In this document: positions 4,420 to 9,606 of the stretch, one piece after another
How positions within the stretch are numbered: the stretch's first letter is position 1
Layout of the letters: each line of letters begins with the position of its first letter
Source: Betaproteobacteria bacterium
GTDB taxonomy: Bacteria > Pseudomonadota > Gammaproteobacteria > Burkholderiales > SG8-39
Assembly: GCA_004298295.1 (NCBI GenBank)
Contig: SCUH01000099.1
Coordinates: 1 to 9,606, forward strand
Length of the DNA: 9,606 nucleotides
Reading direction: 5' to 3'
Notes under the pieces: generated by a model
What the model saw: only the letters and a program-made list of their open reading frames with translations
Databases searched by the model: none
Told to the model about the DNA's origin: nothing
Program-made: the position numbers and the translations under genes

Positions 4420-5820
4420 TCAAACGACCTTGCCGGGATTCATCAGCCCCTGCGGGTCGAGCGTGCGCTTGATGCTGCGCATCAGTTCGAGCTCGAGCGG
4501 CGCCTTGCGGCGCGCCAGTTCAGCGCGCTTCAGCTGCCCGATGCCGTGTTCCGCGGAGATCGAGCCGCCGAGCGCGGCCACCGCATCGTAGACGACGCGG
4601 TTGACCTCCTCACGGCGCTCGATCAGCGCCGCCGTCGCCGCCGCGTCCGCCATGCCGACGTTGTAGTGCAGGTTGCCGTCGCCGATGTGGCCGAAGATGA
4701 AGCTCCGCACGCCGGGAAAGTGCGTCGCGAGCGCGGCTTCGGCCCGCTCGATCAGCGCCGGAATGCGCGATACGGCCACCGCGACGTCGTGCTTGACGTT
4801 GGCGAATTGCGCCTCGGGAATCGTCTCGCGGATGCGCCAGAGCGCTGCGGCCTGCGACTGGCTCGCGGCGATCGCTGCGTCGCGCAGCCCGCCCTCCTGT
4901 GCGCCCTCGGCAAGGGCGGCCTCCAGTCTCGCCTGCAGCGATTCGAACGTGCCGCTATCCTCCAGCTCGGCGAGCACGTACCAGGGATACGGCGCGCCGA
5001 GCGGATTGGCCAACGCAGGCGTATGCACCAGCACGGCTTCCAGACAGTGGTGCGAAACGAGCTCGAAGGCGCTGATGCGCTCGCCGAGGCTCGCGCGCAG
5101 GCGCGCCAGCAAGCGCACCGCGCCGAGCGGGCTCTCGACGGCGATCCACGCAGTGGCGCTCGCGCTGGGCCTCGGCCGCAACCGGAGCACCGCGGCGGTG
5201 ATCACGCCCAGCGTGCCTTCGGCGCCGAGAAACAGCTGTTTCAGGTCGTAACCGGTATTGTCCTTGCGCAGCGTGCGCAGCCCCTGCCAGATGCTGCCGT
5301 CCGCGAGGACCACCTCGAGGCCGAGCACCTGCTCGCGCGCGTTGCCGTAGCGCAGCACGTTGACTCCGCCGGCGTTGGTCGAGAGGATGCCGCCCAGCTG
5401 GCAGCTGCCTTCGGCCGCGAGCGAGACGGGAAAATAGCGCCCCGCGGACTCGGCGGCATGCTGGATCTGCGCCAGCACGCAGCCCGCCTCCGCAGTGAGC
5501 GTATCGTCGAGGGCATCGAGCGCGCGGATGCGATTCATGCGCCCGAGCGACAGCACCAACTCGCGCCGGGCCCCGGTCGGCACCGAGCCGCCGGCGAGCC
5601 CGGTATTGCCGCCCTGCGGCACGACGGCCACGCCTTCGCCGGCGCAGAGCTTGATCACCGCGGCGACTTCGTCGGTGCTGGCGGGTCGCACCACGCACTC
5701 CGCCGCGGCGCGATATTGCCGGCGCCAGTCCGTGAAGTAGGCCGCGGTATCGCGCTCAGCGGTCAATACGTTGGCGGCGCCGATGGCCGCAGCGAGGGCG
5801 TCGAGAAAATTCCGGAGCAT
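4420..5820 (-). CDS. FAD-linked 2-hydroxyacid dehydrogenase, GlcD/D2HGDH family
   Basis: A full-length 466-residue flavoprotein of the FAD-binding PCMH/vanillyl-alcohol-oxidase fold, cytosolic or membrane-associated. The FAD-binding part shows VVPQGGNTGLAGGSVPTG (67-83), GGILSTNAGG (143-152), RYGNAREQVLGLEVVLADG (157-175) and DNTGYDLKQLFLGAEGTLGV (187-206). The C-terminal cap has FGHIGDGNLHYN with His378 and His385 and SAEHGIGQ with Glu424, the metal-binding set of D-2-hydroxyglutarate dehydrogenases, and ends DPQGLMNPGKVV. It should oxidise a D-2-hydroxyacid (lactate, glycolate, 2-hydroxyglutarate or similar) to the 2-oxoacid and pass electrons to a flavoprotein or quinone. No GlcE/GlcF partner is present, which favours the single-chain type. 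ATG 5820 is used: the frame stays open upstream but runs into the divergent gene. The ribosome site is weak. It is divergent from the binding protein-lyase-MFS unit, suggesting shared control and a common substrate path. Confidence 0.9.
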   Translation of the reverse strand: MLRNFLDALAAAIGAANVLTAERDTAAYFTDWRRQYRAAAECVVRPASTDEVAAVIKLCAGEGVAVVPQGGNTGLAGGSVPTGARRELVLSLGRMNRIRALDALDDTLTAEAGCVLAQIQHAAESAGRYFPVSLAAEGSCQLGGILSTNAGGVNVLRYGNAREQVLGLEVVLADGSIWQGLRTLRKDNTGYDLKQLFLGAEGTLGVITAAVLRLRPRPSASATAWIAVESPLGAVRLLARLRASLGERISAFELVSHHCLEAVLVHTPALANPLGAPYPWYVLAELEDSGTFESLQARLEAALAEGAQEGGLRDAAIAASQSQAAALWRIRETIPEAQFANVKHDVAVAVSRIPALIERAEAALATHFPGVRSFIFGHIGDGNLHYNVGMADAAATAALIERREEVNRVVYDAVAALGGSISAEHGIGQLKRAELARRKAPLELELMRSIKRTLDPQGLMNPGKVV

Positions 5821-5825
5821 GATTC

Positions 5826-5854
5826 TTGACGCTGATTCTCGCACACCGTAAGTT
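5826..5854 (+). promoter_or_regulatory. Candidate promoter for the binding protein operon
   Basis: TTGACG (5826-5831) and TAAGTT (5849-5854) are separated by exactly 17 bases in the 46-base divergent gap. The start would fall near 5861, giving a leader of only about six bases before ATG 5867. Confidence 0.4.
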
Positions 5855-5866
5855 GCACCGAGCCCG

Positions 5867-7042
5867 ATGACGCTGCTTGCCCGATTCTGGATTGCCGTCG
5901 CGCTGGCCCTGACGCCGGCAGTCGCACCCGCCCAGGTACCGGTCGTGGTTGGCGCGGTGGTATCGCAGTCGGGCATCCTCGCCGACTTGGCCGCAGACCT
6001 CAGGAAGGCGCTGTTGCTGTGGCAGGAGGACGTGAATGCCGCGGGCGGCCTGCTTGGCCGGCGTGTGGAATTGCGCCTGCTCGACGACCGATCCGAATCG
6101 GGCTCGGTGCGCGCGCTCTACGAGCAGCTCATCCGGGAGGACCGTGCCGACCTGCTGGTCGGGCCGTTTGGCTCCGCGGCTACGCTGGGCGCCGCGACTG
6201 CGGCCGAGGGCGAACGGCGGGTGCTGCTCAACGCAAGCGGGGCGGCGCGCGCCGCCCAGCGCGCCGGATTTCGCTATGTGTTCCAGGTGCCGGCGCCGTT
6301 CAGCGAGTACGGCACGGCTGCGCTGGAGCTTGCGCGACGCATGGACTACCGCCGCGTCCTGATCGTCGCGCGCAACGACCCGGTGGCACGCGAAATGGCC
6401 GACGGAGCGCTGGCTGCGTCGCCGGCGCTTGGCTTGCAGGCGACGCTCGAGCTCTACGCCCCGCGAACCGAAGACTTCGCGCCGATCCTCGGCAAGGCGC
6501 GGGCGAGCGGGGCGCAGGCCTGGATCACCTTCGGACTGGCAAAGGACGCGGCGCAGATGGTCAAGGATTTTCGCCGCCTGGCCTATGCGCCTGCGATGTT
6601 CGTCGCCCAGGGCGCAGCCGATGCACAGTTCGTCAAGCAGCTGGGACAGGATGCGGAGCAGGCGCTGGGCCTTTCGCCGTGGGAGCGGACCTTGCGAACT
6701 CGCGGCAACTCGCGCTTTGCAGAGGGTTACCTGCGAAAGTGGTCGGCCGAACCGACGGCGCTCGCCGCGCAAGGCTACGCCGCGGGAAAAGTGCTCGAAG
6801 GGGCCGTGCGGCGCGCCGGCTCGCTCGAGCAGGAGGCGCTGCGTGCCGCGCTCGCTGCGCTGCGCACCGAGACGCCGCTCGGCGGCTACGAGGTGGATCA
6901 CAATGGCGCGCAGCGCGCAGCCCGGCCGGTCGTGGTGCAGATCCAGAAGGGCCGCCGCGAAATCGTCTGGCCCGAGTCTTTCGCCACCGCGAAATGGCAA
7001 TTGCCGTATCCTCGCTGGGAGGAGCGCAGGGTCCTGAAATAG
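5867..7042 (+). CDS. ABC-type branched-chain amino-acid-like periplasmic binding protein
   Basis: A periplasmic type I solute-binding protein of the LivJ/LivK (Peripla_BP_6) group, 391 residues, a usual length. The signal peptide is residues 1-22 (hydrophobic AVALALTPAVA, likely cut after APA). Recognisable blocks follow: VVVGAVVSQSG (26-36), a helix leading to DVNAAGGLLGR (55-65), LLDDRSES (71-78) and LLVGPFGSAAT (96-106), then LLNASGA near 120 and RYVFQVPAPFSEYG. Ligands in this family range from amino acids to aromatic and dicarboxylic acids, so the name gives no substrate. No ABC permease or ATPase gene is in the window. ATG 5867 has only a weak ribosome site but directly precedes the signal peptide. 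The CitE-like gene starts 10 bases after the stop, and the GlcD-like gene is divergent, so this looks like the sensor or capture component of an acid-utilisation unit. Confidence 0.9.
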   Translation: MTLLARFWIAVALALTPAVAPAQVPVVVGAVVSQSGILADLAADLRKALLLWQEDVNAAGGLLGRRVELRLLDDRSESGSVRALYEQLIREDRADLLVGPFGSAATLGAATAAEGERRVLLNASGAARAAQRAGFRYVFQVPAPFSEYGTAALELARRMDYRRVLIVARNDPVAREMADGALAASPALGLQATLELYAPRTEDFAPILGKARASGAQAWITFGLAKDAAQMVKDFRRLAYAPAMFVAQGAADAQFVKQLGQDAEQALGLSPWERTLRTRGNSRFAEGYLRKWSAEPTALAAQGYAAGKVLEGAVRRAGSLEQEALRAALAALRTETPLGGYEVDHNGAQRAARPVVVQIQKGRREIVWPESFATAKWQLPYPRWEERRVLK

Positions 7043-7046
7043 GGAG
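7042..7046 (+). promoter_or_regulatory. Shine-Dalgarno GGGAG that decides the CitE-like start
   Basis: GGGAG abuts the ATG at 7047 but lies 6 bases before the in-frame ATG at 7053, so initiation at 7053 is preferred. Confidence 0.6.
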
Positions 7047-7052
7047 ATGCCG

Positions 7053-7952
7053 ATGCCGTTTTACCGTTCGTTTCTGTTCGCCCCCGGGAACCATCCGCGT
7101 CGCGTCGAAAAGGCGTTCACGCTCGGCGCCGACGCGGTCATCCTCGACCTCGAGGACTCCGTGCCGGCTTCCGACAAGCTCGCGGCGCGCAAGCCCGTGG
7201 CCGCCGCGCTGGCGGCGCGCGTGCGCGCGCCGCACCCTTGCCGCGGCTACGTTCGCGTCAACGCGATGGCGACTGCGTACAGCTTTGGCGATCTGCTCGA
7301 AACGGTGGGCCGAGGTGTCGACGGCGTGGTGCTGCCGAAGGTGGAAAGCGCCGCCGATCTGCATGCGATCGACTGGATGCTCGCCAATCTGGAGCGCGAG
7401 CGCGGGCTCGAGGTGGGTTCGCTCGACCTGATGCCCATCGTGGAGACGGCGGCCGGCATTGCCCGTATCGAGCGCATCCTTCAGGCGCGCAGACTCAAGC
7501 CCTACGCGGGCGTCTGGCGCGTGCGCCGCGTCGCCTTTGGCGCCGGCGATTACAGCCACGACCTGGGGCTTTCACCGACGCACGACGAGCCGGAGCTGTC
7601 GCACGCGAGGGCGCGCCTGGTGCTCGCGTCGCGCGCGGCAGGGCTCGAAGGACCGATCGACAGCCCCTGGTTTCATTTCAAGGATCGCGAGGGTTTCCGG
7701 CGCGCGCTCGAGCGCAGCCGGCGCAGCGGATTCCAGGGGCGCCTCTGCATCCACCCGGACCAGGTGGCCGACGCCAATGAAGGCTACGGACCCACCGTGG
7801 AGGAAATTGCCGAGGCCGAGCGCATCGTCGCGGCGTTTCGGGCGGCCGAGGCCGCGGGCTCGGCCGCGATCGAGGTGGACGGGCAGATGGTCGATTACCC
7901 GATCGTGCGCCGTGCCGAGCGGCTGCTGAAAGCGCTCAAGGGTGAGGGGTAA
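7053..7952 (+). CDS. CitE/HpcH-like acyl-CoA lyase (citrate lyase beta / malyl-CoA lyase superfamily)
   Basis: A 299-residue TIM-barrel enzyme of the HpcH/HpaI-CitE superfamily, cytosolic, which makes or breaks a C-C bond between a 2-oxoacid (glyoxylate, pyruvate, oxaloacetate) and an acyl-CoA. Visible blocks: RSFLFAPGN (5-13), DAVILDLEDSV (27-37), YVRVNA with Arg68 (66-71), VLPKVES (93-99), MPIVETAAGI with the metal-ligand Glu131 (127-136), FGAGDYSHDLG with Asp166 (162-172) and LCIHPDQV (231-238). The end (EVDGQMVDYPIV) is also typical. The start is ATG 7053, because GGGAG abuts the ATG at 7047. It lacks citF/citD partners, so it is not part of classical citrate lyase; malyl-, citramalyl- or related CoA thioesters are more likely. 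It lies in an operon with a binding protein before it and an MFS gene that overlaps its last 11 bases. Confidence 0.88.
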   Translation: MPFYRSFLFAPGNHPRRVEKAFTLGADAVILDLEDSVPASDKLAARKPVAAALAARVRAPHPCRGYVRVNAMATAYSFGDLLETVGRGVDGVVLPKVESAADLHAIDWMLANLERERGLEVGSLDLMPIVETAAGIARIERILQARRLKPYAGVWRVRRVAFGAGDYSHDLGLSPTHDEPELSHARARLVLASRAAGLEGPIDSPWFHFKDREGFRRALERSRRSGFQGRLCIHPDQVADANEGYGPTVEEIAEAERIVAAFRAAEAAGSAAIEVDGQMVDYPIVRRAERLLKALKGEG

Positions 7953-9165
7953 CGGCGGCGGCGAGGCGAGCGGGCCGCTGTCGTTTCCCTGGCTGGCGCT
8001 CGCAGTCACGCTCGCCATTCAAACGCTGGTCGCCGTCGCCGTCTATTGCGCGCCGGTGATGGCGCCCGTCGCGGCGCGGGATCTGCAGCTGCCGCCGAGC
8101 GCGATAGGCTGGTTCATCGCCATCGTCTACCTCGGTTCCATGGTCGGCTCGGTCACCGCGGGCGGCTGGGTGGCGCGGTTCGGACCGATCCGTGTCAGCC
8201 AGGTGGGGCTCGCACTGTGCCTGGCGGGCCTGGGACTGGCGGCATCTTCTGTGTTGCCGCTGGTGATGCTGGGCGCATTTGTGATCGGCCTGGGCTACGG
8301 ACCCTCGACGCCGGCCAGTTCGCAGATCCTGGTGCGCGCTTCGCCGCCGTCGAGCATGGCGCTCACCTTTTCGATCAAGCAGACCGGCGTTCCGCTCGGC
8401 GGCGCTATCGCCGGTATCGCCATGCCCGCGCTTGTCCTCTCATCGGGCTGGCGCAGTACCGCGATCGTGATCGGCCTGGCTTGCCTCGCACTGGCGCTCG
8501 CGATCGAACCCTGGCGCGGCCGTTACGATCGCGGCTTCGACGCGCGGGCGCCGCTGTCGCTGGCTGCTGCGGCAGCGCCCGTGCTGCTGGTGCTGCGCGC
8601 ACCGAATCTGCGGCAGATGGCGCTCACCTCGTTTGTCTATGGCGGCGTGCAGATCACGCTCGTCACGTACCTGGTGACGTTCCTGACGGAGAGCTTCGCC
8701 CTGACGCTGGTGCTCGCGGGACTGGTGATGTCGGTCTCCCAGATCGCCAGCGTCGCCGGGCGCGTGCTCTGGGGCGTGCTGGCGGACCGCGCGCTCGCGC
8801 GCCGCACGATGCTCGCACTGCTCGGGTTCGGGATGGGCGCTTCCGCCCTGGCAACGCTCGCGGCGTCGCCTGTCTGGCCGGCCTGGCTGTTGTTCCTGTT
8901 TGCCGCCGTCTTCGGCGCGACCGCGGTGGGGTGGAACGGCGTCTATCTCGCCGAGGTGGCGCGCCTTGCGCCGGCCGGGAAGATCAGCGAAGCGACCGGC
9001 GGCTGCCTATTCTTCACCTTTCTCGGCGTCGTCGTCACGCCGCCGGCGTTCAACGGGGTTCTAGCGCTGTCGGCGAGCTATCCGGCGGCCTACGCGGCGT
9101 TCGGCGTGCCGGCGCTCGCCGTTGGCACCTGGTTGCTTGCGGCGCGGCCTGCGGCGACGCGATGA
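7942..9165 (+). CDS. MFS transporter, 12 transmembrane segments
   Basis: An inner-membrane major facilitator protein of 407 residues with about twelve hydrophobic segments in two groups of six, split by the loop after EPWRGRYDRG. The motif-A-like GGWVARFGPIR sits between helices 2 and 3, with its echo GVLADRALARR between helices 8 and 9. GYGPSTPASSQ in helix 4 and IKQTGVPLGG in helix 5 are also family-like. No specific subfamily can be assigned by eye; anion or organic-acid permeases of the CynX/NimT and OFA-like groups are reasonable comparisons. The start is GTG 7942, overlapping the CitE-like gene by 11 bases; the ribosome site there is weak, and a CTG at 7978 is a poorer alternative. Close coupling suggests it moves the substrate or product of the lyase pathway. 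It may supply the actual membrane uptake, while the binding protein works with an ABC permease elsewhere. Confidence 0.88.
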   Translation: MRGNGGGEASGPLSFPWLALAVTLAIQTLVAVAVYCAPVMAPVAARDLQLPPSAIGWFIAIVYLGSMVGSVTAGGWVARFGPIRVSQVGLALCLAGLGLAASSVLPLVMLGAFVIGLGYGPSTPASSQILVRASPPSSMALTFSIKQTGVPLGGAIAGIAMPALVLSSGWRSTAIVIGLACLALALAIEPWRGRYDRGFDARAPLSLAAAAAPVLLVLRAPNLRQMALTSFVYGGVQITLVTYLVTFLTESFALTLVLAGLVMSVSQIASVAGRVLWGVLADRALARRTMLALLGFGMGASALATLAASPVWPAWLLFLFAAVFGATAVGWNGVYLAEVARLAPAGKISEATGGCLFFTFLGVVVTPPAFNGVLALSASYPAAYAAFGVPALAVGTWLLAARPAATR

Positions 9166-9183
9166 AGCCGCCGCCCGCGGGCA

Positions 9184-9189
9184 TAGAAT
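9184..9189 (+). promoter_or_regulatory. Candidate -10 box (TAGAAT) for the hydrolase gene
   Basis: GGGCATAGAATCGCGTCATG: the hexamer ends six bases before the A of ATG 9196, so the predicted start coincides with the initiation codon (leaderless). No -35 is evident 17 bases upstream. Confidence 0.4.
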
Positions 9190-9195
9190 CGCGTC

Positions 9196-9606
9196 ATGCG
9201 TGATGTGATCGTGCTGCACGGCCTGTGGGTGCCGGGGCTGGTCATGTCGCCGCTCGCGGCGCGTCTCGCCCTCGAAGGGTTTCGCTGTCACCTGTTTCGC
9301 TACGCCGGCCGGGACCATCCGCTGGAAGCGAACGCCGAACGCCTGCTGCGCTTTGCGCGTGAGCGCGGACCGGCGCATTTCGTCGGACACAGCCTGGGGG
9401 GCCTGGTGATCCTCGAAGCGCTCGCTGCGACGCCGGAATTGGCGGTGGGAAACGTGGTCCTGCTGGGAACCCCGGCGCGCGGCAGCTTCGCCGGGCGGCG
9501 ATTCGCCGGACATCGCTTCGGCCGCTGGCTCCTGGGCCGCAGCGAGTCGCTCTGGCGCGAGCGCAGCGCCATTCGCTGGACGCGCACCGAGCCGCTCGGC
9601 GTGATC
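9196..9606 (+). CDS. Alpha/beta hydrolase (esterase/lipase-like), 3' partial
   Basis: The first 137 codons of an alpha/beta-hydrolase, running off the window. The protein starts MRDVIVLHGLWVPG, with the oxyanion-hole HG at residues 8-9, and HFVGHSLGGLVILEAL at 61-76 places the nucleophilic Ser66 in a GHSLG elbow. VVLLGTPARGS at 93-103 follows. This layout fits small bacterial lipase/esterase relatives (PGAP1-like or RsbQ-like hydrolases). The acid and histidine of the triad would lie beyond the window and cannot be checked. There is no signal peptide, so it is probably cytosolic. The start is ATG 9196, with no Shine-Dalgarno and a TAGAAT box six bases before it, 30 bases after the MFS stop. 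It may therefore have its own promoter instead of belonging to the upstream operon. The natural substrate cannot be guessed. Confidence 0.85.
   Translation, partial: MRDVIVLHGLWVPGLVMSPLAARLALEGFRCHLFRYAGRDHPLEANAERLLRFARERGPAHFVGHSLGGLVILEALAATPELAVGNVVLLGTPARGSFAGRRFAGHRFGRWLLGRSESLWRERSAIRWTRTEPLGVI

Noticed and set aside
4195..5829. 544-codon open frame on the plus strand opposite the GlcD-like gene
   Set aside because: It lies across a complete, motif-rich GlcD-family gene; the translation is Arg/Ala/Gly-rich without any recognisable domain, as expected of antisense frames in GC-rich DNA.
5756..7000. 414-codon minus-strand frame opposite the binding protein gene
   Set aside because: Antisense shadow of a well-supported binding protein gene; Arg-rich translation without motifs.
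6019..7431. 470-codon plus-strand frame across the binding protein and CitE-like genes
   Set aside because: A +1 shadow of two genes with full motif sets; composition is Arg/Ala/Gly-rich and ignores the real gene boundary at 7042-7053.
6633..7559. 308-codon minus-strand frame
   Set aside because: Crosses the binding protein/CitE boundary antisense with no ribosome site or motif.
1..9606. CRISPR array, tRNA, insertion sequence or prophage signs
   Set aside because: No spaced direct repeats, cloverleaf-like segment, transposase motif or terminal inverted repeats were seen on reading both strands.

Overview
The window is about 9.6 kb of GC-rich, gene-dense DNA, most like a betaproteobacterial (Burkholderiales/Rhodocyclales-type) chromosome. 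That is inference from the GC-rich third codon positions, the gene families present (orphan branched-chain-type binding protein, CitE-like lyase, ComD/ComE-like ThDP pair, GlcD-like oxidase) and TAGAAT-type -10 boxes. I see no tRNA, rRNA, CRISPR array, insertion sequence or phage gene. No gap over 300 bases is empty.

Left part (1-2583): the 3' end of a MalY/PatB-type PLP C-S lyase meets a ChaC-like gamma-glutamylcyclotransferase tail to tail, with a 70-base overlap. A short divergent promoter region (about 1404-1465) separates the ChaC-like gene from two translationally coupled genes for the PYR and PP halves of a two-subunit thiamine-diphosphate 2-oxoacid decarboxylase (ComD/ComE-like).

Middle part (2584-4396): a small exported protein with an Ala/Pro/Thr repeat and a lysine tail has its own Shine-Dalgarno and a strong intrinsic terminator. 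It is followed by the C-terminal remnant of a TlpA/ResA-like thioredoxin-fold gene without its CxxC part. Overlapping that remnant is a class I SAM methyltransferase with an apparent signal peptide, then a MIP18/SufT/PaaD-like protein.

Right part (4420-9606): a GlcD-like FAD-linked 2-hydroxyacid dehydrogenase is divergent, across 46 bases, from a tight unit made of an ABC-type periplasmic binding protein, a CitE/HpcH-like lyase and an MFS transporter. These could together serve uptake and breakdown of an organic acid: transport, oxidation of a D-2-hydroxyacid, and C-C cleavage of a 3-hydroxyacyl-CoA-type compound. The substrate cannot be read from the sequence. The window ends inside an alpha/beta hydrolase gene that may be transcribed without a leader.

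There is no obvious new defence or mobile system. The points most worth a second look are the apparently exported methyltransferase with a thioredoxin remnant at its 5' end, the binding protein-lyase-MFS operon without an ABC permease, the overlapping divergent -10 boxes near 1416, and the small repeat protein whose two identical peptide copies use almost entirely different codons.
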